Positions 21,570 through 33,946 of a stretch of DNA of 64,000 nt are shown here, piece by piece. The stretch's first letter is position 1, and each line of letters starts with the position of its first letter. The DNA is from Syncephalis fuscata. Its lineage: Eukaryota; Zoopagomycota; Zoopagomycetes; Zoopagales; Piptocephalidaceae. The stretch covers positions 186,001 through 250,000 of the forward strand of contig JAHLTZ010000027.1 in assembly GCA_025786725.1 (NCBI GenBank), read 5' to 3'. A model generated the notes under the pieces. The model ran no database searches, was not told the DNA's origin, and worked only from the letters and a program-made list of their open reading frames with translations. Position numbers and translations under genes: made by a program.

Positions 21570-22911
21570 AAATAAACGTAATAAAATGGTTTGCTGATAG
21601 ATCGAAACGAAAATGCAAAAATCGGGTCGTGCTATAAAGTAGCGAATAAATCAGTATGCAGCATTTCCGACAAGTATTTGCCATGCTGTTAACAAAATTG
21701 ATTATAGAAACATTGCAATAGTTTTGGCTAAACAGTTTGTTACTTTGTTCGATATTGGCGTGGGTCGTAACTGTGGCATAAAATTCGTAAAAAATGGCGT
21801 ATATTGAAAGACGTATTGCTTTAATAAAGATAGCCTGTAGTTATTCATATCGCATTTTACGTTTAAGCGATGGTGCACTTAAACACCAGTTTCTTTTGCT
21901 CAATAAATTTTATGGCGGCTAGTTTTTAATAAGGCACAGTATGAAGATGGAAAATCAGAAAAAATAAGTAAAATATAGTGGCGCAGTCGTTAGAAAATAG
22001 AAAAGGTTTATGAAAAGAAAAAGTTGCAATAAAAGTTTGCTAATATTCAAACAGCAATTTGATGATGATAAAAATTATCTCATAACAATGATTGATGAAA
22101 TAAAGCGTGTGCATAAACCAATATAGCAATATTAATGAATTAAAAGCAATAGATGCAATGAAAGGTTTTAAGAGCAACAAAAGACATGAAACTGGCTATA
22201 ACCGGTAAATTCTTACACGAGGTTGCCTTAAGCTGGAACGTAAAAGTAGCATATATGCTTTAGATGCAAAGGATTGGCTTGATGTAACGGGAAAAATGAT
22301 GTTATCAGCCATATTGCACAAGTTTGATACGAAAATAGCGCAGTTTTACACCAAACATCCATATAGCTAGAACTCATTTCCGATATGCCAGCTTGTTATT
22401 ACTCTGTTAGTGAAAATGGCTGTCACAAACAGCATGCACTACACTTGTCACTCTTTGATGAACTTGTGATTATGCGACCGCCTATTATTGGTTGCACCGA
22501 TTCAAGGTTAATTATGGCTTTTTTCTTTTATTAGTAAAAAGCAGAGTAGCACAATCAAGATTCACTAGAAAAGCCATAGGTGGAAAGTTTTATTAAACAA
22601 CACTAGAGTGGATATAACAAGAATGGCAATACTGGCAAATAATTTCATTTATTATTAGGCCTTTTATTACCATTACCAAATATAGCAATTATAAATTATC
22701 TGGTTTTTTCCACATTAAGGAACTATAAATGAATACTTTTTATGCACATTCAGCTATTACTTTACGCTTACATAAAAATAATTGTATAGCTGGCTAATTT
22801 CCACTAGTAAATAAAAGATAGTTAAATACTCTTAGTATTGTTTTACGAACATAATATGAAATTATAAGTACTACATTTGTTTTATTGTAATATAATAATT
22901 TACTTTAAGGC
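21570..22911. other. Long intergenic region
   Basis: 1.3 kb without a frame or repeat I can support. It separates two minus-strand genes and should hold the promoter of the EGF-like gene. Confidence 0.5.
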
Positions 22912-24592
22912 CTATAAGGAAGGCATGAGTGACGCATTGTGTCTCCATAATCGCCCCTTAATCTGACTCCAAGCGGATCCTGCGCTGCCATGATGTATGA
23001 TCATAACATACCACATTGGAATGCCAGTGAGTACCGACACAATGCCAAGTAACGGAGCCAGATAGTGCGGTATGGCTTCCGAATCATTGCTTGTTTTTGG
23101 AGGCACCCATGGGAACACACAGAGAAATACTGCAATGATAATGTAGAAATAGGCGGTGGGTGTCCAGGCACGGAACGGGCGTACTGTGTTCGGTTCGGTA
23201 CAACGTAGTCGAAGCATGCCGATAACTGTCAAAGCAAGGAAAAAGCCCGCGGGGTATCCAATAAAATCAACTAAAAAGCTGAATGCTTTGCCAGGTGGCG
23301 GCGCAAGCAACATCACAAGTGCTAAACACATATTGAATACTACAGCAGCGACGGGTGTTCCAAGTCCTGGATGAATACGGGCAAACAGCGCTGATCCTGG
23401 CAAATAGCCATCTTGCGCAGACACACGAACGACACGACTTGCTCCAAACACACTGGCAATCGTGGAGCCCAAAGCACTAATGCCAATAATAGGCGCTATG
23501 ACGCGTTGTCCAATCTGTTGTCCAAAAAGAATGCTACAAAAGCTGGCGGCCAACACTTCACCGCTATGGAATGCAGCATCTTCTGGCACCACGGCCATAT
23601 ACGCAAAATTGGCGAGCAAATAGAGCCCGATGATAATAATCATACTACCAACTGCTGCCAACGGCAAGTTGCGACGTGGATTTTTAATTTCACCAAGCGC
23701 ATAATGTACATTATTCCAGCCAGAGTAGGCCCAGGCGACCTTAAACATAGCACCGGCGTAGTCACTAAGATTGGAGCTAGTGTTTTTAAACGGATCTTGC
23801 CAGTTGTGTGGCGGGTCTGTGATCTGAATAGCACCCGACATCGCTAGAACGCCGGCCATCGCAATTAAGAGCAACACAGTCACTTTTGCCATTGTAAAAA
23901 CTGTTTGAACTCGTAGTGTCCAACGAGTACTAATCGCAGTCATACCGCTAATGCAAACGATACAAGCAACTCCAATGGCGCGTTGTAACCATTCATAGCG
24001 TGTTTTTTCAGGACCGTCATGAAGCTCGCCAGGTGATCCAAAGATGGCGTAAAGTATATGTTTGCCTGCGACAACGGCATTTGCTGCCGCAGATGCTGGC
24101 CGCATAAAACTATCTTTATCGATTAGTAGTGGTAGTAATAAAAGCAGTAACTGCACCGTTATAACAGTCAAATAGCTTACATAATTAACGACCAAAAGAA
24201 AAGATACGATGCAAACACATGTGGTTTCCGATACGTATAGGCTAAGTAGGCTTGCTCGCCACCACTGTTGGGTAGTAAAGTTCCTAGCTCGACAAAACAA
24301 ATAGTTCCGCAGACGGCTACAGGCCACCGAGTAGCCACATTATCATCGCCATACCAGGAGAGCCGGTCAATGACCAAACAATAGCAGGAGTTGAGAATAT
24401 TCCTGATCCAATGGAGTGCCCAATAATTAGAGCAGTAGCTGATACTAGCCCAATTGTTCTAGGCAAAGCATCTGGCCTGGATGGATTGGCTTCCACGTCA
24501 GCGTCATGTTCGTTTTTCTCGTTACTACAGCTGTTGTAGTTTTGTGGATTCTCATTATTCATACACGGGGTCATTTCTTTGTTAATTTCCAT
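22912..24592 (-). CDS. L-type amino-acid permease, second paralogue (one frame break)
   Basis: Exons 24181-24592 and 22912-24109. The start is ATG 24592; frames upstream of it have no ATG. About 536 aa, 12 helices. Signatures match the permease at 1.8-3.6 kb: IGSGIFSTP, PNSGGEQAYLAY, WAYSGWNNVHYALGEIKNP, RPFRAWTP. The intron lies at the equivalent place (SLI to MRPAS). A single missing base at about 24320 (CTGTAG where CTGGTAG is expected) puts a TAG right after MWLLGGL. Beyond it the family frame continues as AVCGTICFVELGTLLPNSG. With that base the gene is 537 codons. The role is transport of neutral amino acids, substrate unknown. The two paralogues differ in their N-termini (this one is Asn/Glu-rich) and C-termini. 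Confidence 0.9.
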
Positions 24593-24912
24593 GAACACAG
24601 CAAGGATGGCTCCTTTACTAGCCGATCTTTATATTATATATTACAGCTAGATAATATTAAATAATGGCAGCAGACAGTATTGGATAAAAGGGGTTGGTTG
24701 GTTGTTGCTGGGAATTAAAGCAAATTAAGTGAGTATTTATTATAGATACGTGGGCTGCATAAACAGGAATTTAGCACGCGCTTCAAGGTAATACAGGCAA
24801 ACCAGTTCTGTAATTCAAATGTGATGGGTGATGTTCAAAAAAAGACGTAACAACCTGATATTCACACATTTCACAAGTAACTAATAAGTCATGGCATGGG
24901 ATTCTTTATTTC

Positions 24913-26058
24913 CTAAACAATTTGCAGCGGGTCTTGGTCCAACTGGCTACAGACTACAGTTGCTTCCGGCACTTCCTGTTCTTTAAGCAGCAATTCCAAT
25001 TTTGAAGCAAGTATCGCGTGCAAATATCCTCTTTCCGTGTTACTATGCTCGCCTAATTTAATGTCAGTATAAACATTTGATAGAAACAATTAAGTGATGT
25101 AACTTACAAAGAATGACGCTAGTTTGCCTCTCTAGCGCTGCCAATGCTTCATGGTGGCCCATTTCGCCTGTCAAGTATAAATCTGCTTTAACTGGAGATA
25201 CAACCGAATTGCCTACACCATTACTATGATTAACCTATCTATCAAATGCTGCGCTATTAGCTACTTGCCAGAACCTGCGCAAATAGCACAGTGCGTATAA
25301 GCTCAGTGTTGTGTTGTGGTGCCATGGCCAAACGCACTATTCATATCGATGGTCAACTAATAAACATGAACTGCTTCAAGACTTTACCGTGACTTAATTT
25401 AAGATGTGCTTTAACGCGATCTACTAGCTTTAAAATTGGTACTGGCTCGTTCAGCGTCATGACACGTCCTAAGCCTGCGCCTTCTTGTCCTAATGGCTAT
25501 TATCAAAATGGCTGCATCCTATATTAATATCCATTGCCATACCTTCAATAATATCATCTCGTGGCTTGATAACTGAAACCGTGCCGTCTCCCAGTCCACT
25601 TGCTAGCCAGTCATTGACTAGCCAGAATATTGTTAAATCCATAGCATGGAAATAGCAGCAATTACTTACCGCCATTTACACAGCTGTCCAAAGCAGTATG
25701 AGGGGAATAGACTGATATACCCGCTGCAGCGCATCGTAGGGCAATCGCTTGCTTTGGATCGGCCAATGTAACACGTTTAAACGAGCTGAATAGGAAAGGA
25801 TGATAGGCAACGATAACGCCTACGGCCGGGTCTTTTTGAGCTTCAGCCAATACTGGCGCAGTTAAATCGTTGGTAAGAAATACGCGTGTTGCACCTGGTC
25901 TAGGTAGTGGTGCCTCTATCGCGATAAATGTTAAAAAGCATAATAAAGACGATGGTCAACTTACCAAGTAGCACGCCCACATTGTCCCAGGCTGCTTCTG
26001 CCAGTGCTAGAGGAGCAATACGCTCCATAGCACGTACAACCTTATCCAAAAGTGTCAT
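24913..26058 (-). CDS. NIF3: NIF3-like protein (DUF34 metal-binding family)
   Basis: Seven exons: 25965-26058, 25670-25915, 25543-25617, 25388-25489, 25269-25336, 25108-25212 and 24913-25052, giving about 276 aa. The DUF34/NIF3 family has a conserved dinuclear metal site and an uncertain biochemical role. Visible motifs: EAAWDNVGVLLE, VIVAYHPFLFSSFKRV, YSPHTALDSCVNGVNDWLA, GQEGAGLGR, LKLSHVRLAMA, CAGSG-NSVVSPVKADLYLTGEMGHHE and EHSNTERGYL. The His and Glu of these blocks are the metal ligands. Intron 5 has a GC donor (CTG then GCAAGT). One missing base at about 25283 (CTATTTGCGC) shifts the frame just before CAGSG. Its frame beyond the GC-AG intron is again correct, which supports both the indel and the non-canonical intron. 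Confidence 0.9.
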
Positions 26059-26321
26059 GGTGTTTGCGTGCGAATGTATAAAGAAAAGAAAAATAGGTCA
26101 GCTTTGCAAATTTGAAATATACTGTAATGGTTTGTGCTGGGCCAGCGCTCATCGACATGGATCGTCATCTTTAATACGTCATCTAATCACTTGGTTTGCA
26201 TTAATGCATTTCGCTTTTAGCTTTTTAATTTTAAGGTTTACAAGCCCTGACATCTATTTATTAATCAATTAAATGTCCTATTTAACATTATTATACAATT
26301 TATTGTCATTTATTGTTTGTT
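26059..26321. other. NIF3 upstream region
   Basis: Presumed promoter, AT-rich. No gene. Confidence 0.4.
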
Positions 26322-26440
26322 TGGTGGTCAAATGGCTAAATTTAGTAACATCCAATTTATTGAACATGATGATGGATGGTGAATAACAATAAAGTCTAAA
26401 CTACTCATCATTGTAGATTTATCATCCAGTATGCATATAT
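26322..26440 (+). mobile_element. Solo copy of the TGGTGGTCAAATG terminal repeat
   Basis: 119 bp matching the left end of the 8.3-9.1 kb element, in the same orientation: TGGTGGTCAAATGGCTA, TAACATCCAATTTATTGAAC, ATGATGATGGATGGTGA, CTACTCATCATTGTAGA and CAGTATGCATATAT. It is about as similar to each arm of the 795-bp element as they are to each other. No matching opposite end was found in the next 450 bp, so it is a truncated or solo terminus. Confidence 0.7.
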
Positions 26441-26863
26441 TCAGTATACATATATTTCATTCCTACTCTATCCCATACTATCCCATACTATCATATCATA
26501 TATAAATCACACAGGCTTAATAAAAGTAGTTTGTTATAGATAATGGTAGTTGTTGCAAGGTTCAATACGTTGAACTTCTTTTATTCAGTAAATGTATACA
26601 CACATTATATTTTCTCGCTACTATTCACAGCTTTTATTACTTTTGATTTCAACGTATTGTAATAATACAGATAAGCTAGCAATTGGCTGGTACGAGTTAT
26701 CATGCACAATAAATGTCATTATCATAAAGCCATGAGTATTATTGGTTAAGTGTGATGTGTTCAGGAGCGTTTATAGAATGTCAGTGACCCACTAATTGTC
26801 ATCACCATAACACATTTGTAACTTTTCTTATTGTATTTGAATTTAATTCCCATCAAAGTGCTC
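26441..26863. other. Spacer before the TUG/UBX gene
   Basis: Contains short repeats of TCCCATACTA near 26466-26490. Otherwise nothing recognised. Confidence 0.4.
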
Positions 26864-29090
26864 ATGGCATCAAATGTTGTTGTTTCCTACGATAACGGTC
26901 ATCGAAGACAGCCGGTTAAGACCACGCCCATGATGTCTCTCACGGCAATAGTGGCAATGGTCGTGGAGAAGCACCAATTAGGCGATCCCAGCTCGTATGC
27001 ATTAAAGTAAGAATTGAACAATAAATCTAATATACCTCGTCAACTAATATACAATGATTGTAGATAAAGACAAAAGTGTTGGATATGTCGTTGACGGTGC
27101 GCTTTGCCAATCTACCACCCGGGGCCAGCCTTGATTTGGTTAAACAGAAGCGGTCAACAGGTAAGTTTGAACGATAGCTTATAATGTTTGTATGACTGAC
27201 CAGACTGATAGCCAACGCGGAAATAACCATTGCCGTGCAATTGGATGATGGCGGCAGATTAATTCGCAAAGTACCAAACAGTATTACTTTTTGGGAGATA
27301 TTAGTACAGCTAGAAGTAGAATCAGATGGGTAGGCGAAAATAGTTGCAATTTTACTTAAAGAATCTTTAATAACAATTTGATAGCGTATTGAATCTAACT
27401 AGAAGGGAAGTGGCCGAATCACAGCCAGAAAAGTCGAATAAGATGCGTAATTGGTTGAAGAAAGACGCTTCAACACTGGCAACAGCTACACCGCCACCTG
27501 GTACATTTCTTCAGCCAGTCTGTATGTTGATGAATCGCGAGGTGAGTCGATGACTGTGCACTTGCTTAATCTAATAATATTCAGTATGCAACAATAAATG
27601 AATTAAAAAATACATCGCTGGCATCTGTTGGATTAACATCGGGCAATGCCGTGATACGTGTCAGCTTCCGTCCTGGTCAACAAATGCTTGCCGATGTCTT
27701 AGCTAGCCAATCTATTTCATCTCAAAAGAAAGATACAGCTATTGATGAAGTGTCAAAACCAGCCTCGATTCTAGATAGTGCTATAGATGAAGATTTATCA
27801 ATTGGACACCGGGCCTGAATAATGATGATAATAATCATGACAGCAAGCATTCGACGCCAACTGAATCGATTACCAGTATAACTGCTGATTCATCCCAATT
27901 AATAGCGCCAAATACCGATATGCCAGATCCAATAGCAGATACAATTGATACAAGACAACCCAATGACAGCCAAGCTAATGAAGCATCGCCTATTGTGGCA
28001 TCGGATACTAAAGAAGCACCAGCACCATCCTTCTCTAATAATGACGCAGACACAAGCCCATCTGTGTCTAAAACAATAGATCGTATGGTATCTGTATTTC
28101 GTGCTCCTCCCCCAGGCACTTCAATGGCACATCATCAAAGTAAGATTTAGTTAAAGTGCAGAATTTGTAATTAATTTGATTATTAGTTGACCTTCCTGAT
28201 TCATTCTTCGAGTTGACCCAGCAGAGTTGAAAATGATTTGGAGTGCACAGCAAGCTAAACGGGCAGCACTTGAGAATTCACCCCTCCAAACAAGAACTAT
28301 GAGGGAGGCTGAAGAGGAAAAGCGCAAGCAAAGGTATCCCAAAGTAAGTCATGCTGAATAAACTACCTTTATCTATAATCTAAAATACTATAGACCATGA
28401 TCCGCGTCCGATTTCCCAACCGTATCCAACTACAATTACAATTTCTTTCCCGAGAAACAGGTAAATGAATTGTGGATCAAATATTAATCAGTTATTGATT
28501 TACATGCCATTAGTGGGACGAGTCTACGCTATTGTTAGACAGCATTTATTAGAGCCGCAACGCCCATTTACTTTGTGTAATTATTTATAATTTATATTTT
28601 ATTTTGCTATTTACAGTAAAGATTTAATAGACGTCACGCCGCCTCGACAAAATCTGACCGATTTGAGTGTTAGATTGATGGATGCTCATTTAGCACCAGC
28701 CAGTTTGGTGCATTTTGTATGGAATGAACCAGGCAAGTAAAATATGTAGTTTATTACTTACAGTGTAAAGATAATAACTAGATTTATTAGGATCCGGAAA
28801 TGAGCATTATTTAATTGAAAGTACAATGACATTAGCCAAAGATTTACCCGAACTGGCTGTTACAGAAACAGCAGCGGCGGAATCTCGGCCTGAACACTCA
28901 TCACCCTCAACAGAAAGCAGTACTGCCAATCAAAGCACATCATCGACATCAGCACGTTTAGGTAGCAGCAATAGCAACGAAGCTAATTCAATGAAATTAC
29001 CAAAGTGGATGAAACTTAGTAAGTTATTTTGATGATATTAATCTGACAATGACTAATAACAAGATGATAACAACAATAGGTAAAAAATAG
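26864..29090 (+). CDS. UBX4: UBX-domain Cdc48/p97 cofactor, TUG/ASPSCR1 (Ubx4) homologue
   Basis: Eleven exons: 26864-27006, 27064-27160, 27212-27329, 27403-27541, 27585-28139, 28187-28343, 28394-28460, 28514-28574, 28617-28732, 28791-29018 and 29080-29090; about 564 aa with three bases restored. TUG/Ubx4 proteins bind Cdc48/p97 and remodel its hexamer. Order: an N-terminal TUG ubiquitin-like domain (VVVSYDNGHRRQPVKTTP, SLTVRFANLPPGASLDLV), a second UBL (ITIAVQLDDGGRLIRKVP), a Ser/Asp-rich linker, LPDSFFELT-PAELK, MREAEEEKRKQRYPK, and a UBX domain from about residue 405 (IRVRFPNRIQLQLQF, PFTFKDLIDVTPP). The end is spliced to PKWMKLSKK. Frame breaks: the exon 1/2 junction, about 27810 (GGACACCGGG) and about 28218 (GACCCAGC, one C short). 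The intron after GTATGGAATGAACCAG has a GC donor. Confidence 0.92.
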
Positions 29091-30801
29091 ATCTGCTATG
29101 TTGCAATATGGTCGTTGCAGGAAACATGATCCAATGCAGATTACGTGCTTGACTCTGCTTTTTGGTTTACTTTCCTATTGGCGCCAGAGATTTAGCTTTA
29201 AGCTAAGACTCTAAATGTTTTCTTTTTTACATTGTTAAAACATAAAACGATATAAATCGAAGTGAATGATTAAAGTGCATGATTATTGTTAATATACTTG
29301 CTTAGTTAGTATTGCTGATATTTGAATGGAAATTAAACAGAAAATAGACATAATACTTTGATCGAATACAATTAAAATGAAACCATATGCTTATTCTTAC
29401 AAACTTGCATAGCTGGATAGACACAACTGACTGCAGACTTGTTGTTAATACAATAGCATCATTGGTTAAAAGTAAATAAACCGGAATATTGGCTAGAATT
29501 TGACATGGAAGTGGACTAAACGGCATTAGTTTGTTAAGTCTATACTTTTTGAAATACTTACTGGTGTACACAAATCAACTGCGCTTTTCAAACCATGAAA
29601 ATATGCCGATTGTTTTACATTTATATATTCAATTGAATATTACGTTTTAACTAAAAAATAAGCAGTCTATTTCACACTGTGCTGCCATTAGCTAATATAT
29701 AACTTGTTTTTAACAATCGGATGTTTTTATTGATTATTAGTTGTTTTGTACGACATTATTAATAACAAAGCATTGAATCGACTATTGCTATTATTGGCCG
29801 TTTGTTTTATATATATATTGATGTAAAGCATCAGATTGAACCATCGGGTGTTTGCTAGATATGATCAGGTTTAAATATACAACGGTAATGTACATAGCAA
29901 TGCATAGCATATCAGCTAATGGCAATTTCAGTGCATAAATAGCCTATTTAACAATTATTAGCTGATAACATATGTTTTTATGATCACTATGATTGAGTAT
30001 ATATTTACACATCAGATTACCAAACATTATGGCAATAATATTGGATAAGACTGCGGATTGAGAATTAGTGACAATGGCTTTGACATACATTATTGGTAGT
30101 TTGGAAACAAATAGTGATCTATCATTTTAATTTTAAATTTTGTAATTACTCGCAAGGTTGTTTCTTTTATATTTAAAGCAAGCAAGTTTGTAAAATTATT
30201 GTTTTTATTTTAAATGCTATCAAACTAACGTTACAAGTATATTAGAACATAGTAATGATAATTATTTTATTTATGCTACCAAGATGTATTGAATATTCAT
30301 TAAATAAATAGCTTTTTTAGTTGTAAGTTGGAATTATTTTTTATTGATATATATAGGCAATAAGGAATAAAGTAATACAGATACCATAAAATGAGCAGGT
30401 GAAAGTGCGTGAATGCAAATGACGAGGTTACAATATGCATGGCAGTGAGATGAATCAGGCTTTATAATAAATACGGTTGGTAATAAACAAGCTGCTTTTA
30501 TTAATAGTGTGGAATTAGTAAACAATATAATAACATAAAATTAAGGAGTGGATAAGATTCAATTGCAAAAATAAGAGCATGCGACGGAATAACATACTTA
30601 AAGTAAAAGAATAGAAACGTATACAATGTGTCGTTAGACCATGTGACATTTGCAATAACAACATTTGTAACAATACCGAAAAAGCAACGACGGTCATAGC
30701 AGAGGAAGGCATGTGATTGTTAAAATGGCCACTTGTGCCTATTCTAGTTATCCATTTCGCTTCCGCTTTTATTTCTCTTCTCTTTCTGACGACTATTTGT
30801 A
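29091..30801. other. 1.7-kb AT-rich intergenic region
   Basis: No gene supported. Open stretches on the minus strand (29302-29571, 30334-30712) are low-complexity and lack homology-like motifs. Confidence 0.5.
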
Positions 30802-31920
30802 ATGGATAGCATGGGCTACAGCCAGTCTATATTGCCTAGACAGTGGTCGAGGCTAGAACATAGCACTGCGTCTACTATATCCAAGCACTTTTTTAATATC
30901 ATGTCTACGTCTATCCGGCAAAGACTATCCCCTTCAGCTATTTTGTTAATAGCTTGCTTCCTAGTTATTACTGTCGTTGAGGCCAAAGAACAAACGCAAC
31001 AGCAACATACTGACACCAAAGACCCTAGCCATGAACAGCCAGTAGTACATCCAATGGTGGCATATTCAGCAAGTATAGTTGTAGGATGGGTTAGTCAAGC
31101 CTTATATTATTTATTACGCCCGTTTTATCTGGCCGGTTACTGGGTCGTTTATATCACAATTCTACTGCCAGGACAGCTATTATATAGCGCCTATGTGGCT
31201 GTGGCACCTATCATTGGATTTCTACTTGTGGCGGCCGGTGTTGGTGTCTGCATGGGTGGCGGAGCAGCATGGTCAGTGCAAACAGCAGCAGAGATGGGCT
31301 GGGGCGATGTTGCAGGCATTTTTTCCTCCAACGCTGCCATTACTGAACAAGATGCAAACGATAAAGAGAACGACGAGGATGATGATCGCATGTCGAATTT
31401 TTCACTATTCTACGACCATGCTAACACTGCTAGAATTGACGGTGCAAAGTATTCAAAGCAAGGTGTACTTCATCGAAGGGATACACTAATGACAGAGCTG
31501 TCCAACTTTTCCGATTGGGAAAGTGAAGACAACGACGAGGATGATGAAGATGACGAGCCGCCAAGTGATAAAGAGGACCCAACTCGTTTATTTGATGCCA
31601 TTCTTGAACGTAACAGAAAACAACAAGAAGAGATGGCATTGGGTAAAGTACCGGCTGACTATGCTTTATGGAATCAAAATTCTACTCACGCCAATACTGG
31701 CAATCATAAACATTCCGCGTATCATGAATATAACACCAATTCAACAATGTCCAATTACAAAACACGACCACAAACTGACACAGGCGACTTAGATGACAAA
31801 GATAGTTTATTATACGAGCGAGACCATAGCGATGCATTTGAAGAAGCACATGCAGCCAATGGCCGTGCCACTACTTCAAATGCCTATGGCAAAGAAAATG
31901 AATCTCGTAAAACAGTCTAA
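30802..31920 (+). CDS. Hypothetical membrane protein with acidic C-terminal tail
   Basis: A single frame of 372 aa. If translation starts at the second good ATG (30901), the protein begins with a signal peptide (MSTSIRQRLSPSAILLIACF and onward, cleaved before KEQTQQQH); the first ATG at 30802 adds 33 polar residues. After a short lumenal stretch come hydrophobic segments at about residues 84-170 (ASIVVGWVSQALYYLL, GYWVVYITILLPGQLLYSAY, PIIGFLLVAAGVGVCMGGG), then a long hydrophilic tail with acidic runs (ENDEDDD, EDNDEDDEDDE) and His/Asn-rich end. This looks like an ER or Golgi membrane protein with its tail in the cytosol. No family recognised. Confidence 0.7.
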   Translation: MDSMGYSQSILPRQWSRLEHSTASTISKHFFNIMSTSIRQRLSPSAILLIACFLVITVVEAKEQTQQQHTDTKDPSHEQPVVHPMVAYSASIVVGWVSQALYYLLRPFYLAGYWVVYITILLPGQLLYSAYVAVAPIIGFLLVAAGVGVCMGGGAAWSVQTAAEMGWGDVAGIFSSNAAITEQDANDKENDEDDDRMSNFSLFYDHANTARIDGAKYSKQGVLHRRDTLMTELSNFSDWESEDNDEDDEDDEPPSDKEDPTRLFDAILERNRKQQEEMALGKVPADYALWNQNSTHANTGNHKHSAYHEYNTNSTMSNYKTRPQTDTGDLDDKDSLLYERDHSDAFEEAHAANGRATTSNAYGKENESRKTV

Positions 31921-32131
31921 TTGTCGTTTATGCTTAGCGTTGAATAAGTAGATATGATTTATTATACAATTATCACGATAGCCATCGCGATCATTACTAT
32001 TGATATTATTGCTATTTCCATACCTATCCCCTCTATTGTTTGCCTCTGTTGCGATTATGATAATTACTATTAATATTAAATGCCTGGTGTAGAAAAAGAA
32101 AAATATTATTCATGGCTAGCCATAAGCCAAA

Positions 32132-33946
32132 TTAAAGATAAATGGGTGTTTGTTGAGTACGTCGGCGATAAAGGCCAATCGATATGGCAAACGATATCAA
32201 GCACGCAATACCAGTGACAATGAATACGCTTCGATAGCAAGCATTGCCTTCACAGTGACTAGATGACGATGAAAGGGAAGGTGACGCTGGCTGATGTGAA
32301 TCAGCTATAATGCCAAACAGTGTAATAAACAGTTGACCACCGAATGCTGGAGCCAGTGCTAGCCATCCACTATTAGATACAGATTATGTTAATTAATAAA
32401 ATAATTAAAACTGATTAATTGTTACTTACATGCTACGACCAATAAGTGTGCTATCCCACATTTCACTGGCCAGTGTAGGCAACAGCACATCCAATGCACC
32501 AAAAGCCAAACCATTAGCAATTGAAATGCAAAATAGTCCAATGGCACTTGTTGCAAAGAAGCCACCAAACTGAGCCATTAATAAGGCCAGGACACTGGCT
32601 TTTAGCAACCAAAGACGATGTAGACGTGCTGTATTAACAGCATGATCCGACATACAGCCAATAATCAATTGGCCGGCACCGCTGGCTGCTCCAAATGCTG
32701 CCACCTGAGCACTTACTGTAGCAAATAGACTAGGCACTTTTTGAAAATCATACGACTGCACCATACTGCCCACACAGTTGATGTACATGATGCCTACACC
32801 AACTGCCAGACATTTGATGAGCCATAAAGCAACAAAGTCTTTATCTGTTAAAAGTGTTGTTAGTGTCGTTGTAGTCTCTGAAAATTCATAGGCCAGTAAT
32901 GAATCGTCTTCGTTAAGAAGAATTGACGGTGTAGGCGATGGTGGCAGTAGTGGTGGTGGCGGCAATGGTAGTAGTAGGTTTGCCTGAACAACTGGCGCTT
33001 CATTCTCGTAGTGGTGCTGCTGTTCAAGGTCACGATATGGAGTGGTGGGCCGTTCCGAATCCGAAAGCGTAATATTCGATAAAAGTGACTGGTGGCTAGT
33101 GCCAGAATTGGATCTGGAGTGTGACCGTGAAGGCGACTCTTCAATATAGATTTCAGGCAATGGTTGATGATATACAATATCTTCAGGTCGAATGGAAGGC
33201 GCAGGGGAGGGACCAGGTGCTGCATCACGTGTATTGGTCAGCCAGTCTGTCCAGCTAGGCTGCAACGATACAAGTAAACCAAAGGTACCACAAAGTGCGG
33301 CCAATAACTGTAGAAAGTCATGTGGTGGTGCTGATGATTTGGCCAATGGTGACGATTCAGCTGACTGCGTTTCATAAGTGGCAAACGAGCCATGAAGAAG
33401 TGCGAATACACAGGCCGATAGACCAAATATACCAAGTACAACACCGAATGCCGTACCACGATAAATAGCTGGCAAACGATGCGCCACTGTTAGCAAGGCA
33501 ACCGAGCAAGCTATTGTTGTGCCGATACCCGTCATGGCAGCCAATACCATGGCTAACACATAAGATGTGGTAAATAGCTCATGATTGCACATCATGGCTA
33601 AGCCATAGTAGCCGGAGAAAAGCAGTAAAGCACCAAAGAATGAAGATCTATTATCCAGTTAAATGATTAGTATACTTAATTTAGTGCTTGTATTGCTATT
33701 GGTGCTGCTGTTTAAGGATTTGCCTTACCGGTGAGGTCCCATACGATCGACATAGGCACCGACCAGCGGTGCGCTAAGATAATGCGCCACATTAGCAGCC
33801 GCTGCGACTTGACTCAACTGTAGCTGAGTATAGCCAAGTCGAGTGGCCAACTGTGGACCAAATAGCGAAAATGTATTAGCAGTGCCGGCAGCTAACATGC
33901 CCAAGACGGCACATGCCAACGAAGCAAGCTGACTGAGTTTAGCCAT
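32132..33946 (-). CDS. Major facilitator superfamily carrier (Mch1/nodulin-like)
   Basis: Exons 33729-33946, 32430-33647 and 32132-32369, 557 aa with all phases consistent. The start is ATG 33946. TM1 contains CAVLGMLAAGTANTFSLFGP, and the next loop has HYLSAPLVGAYVDRMGPH, the DRxGP motif between helices 2 and 3 of the nodulin-like/Mch1 branch. Helices 1-6 are followed by a long Ser/Pro/Leu-rich cytoplasmic loop (about residues 195-310, with SRSHSRSNSG and a poly-Pro stretch), then helices 7-12 starting at KDFVALWLIKCLAVGVG. The Mch1 branch was named for similarity to monocarboxylate carriers, but its substrate is unsettled. A paralogue with the same two-halves-plus-loop design lies at 62.8-64 kb. 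Confidence 0.88.
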
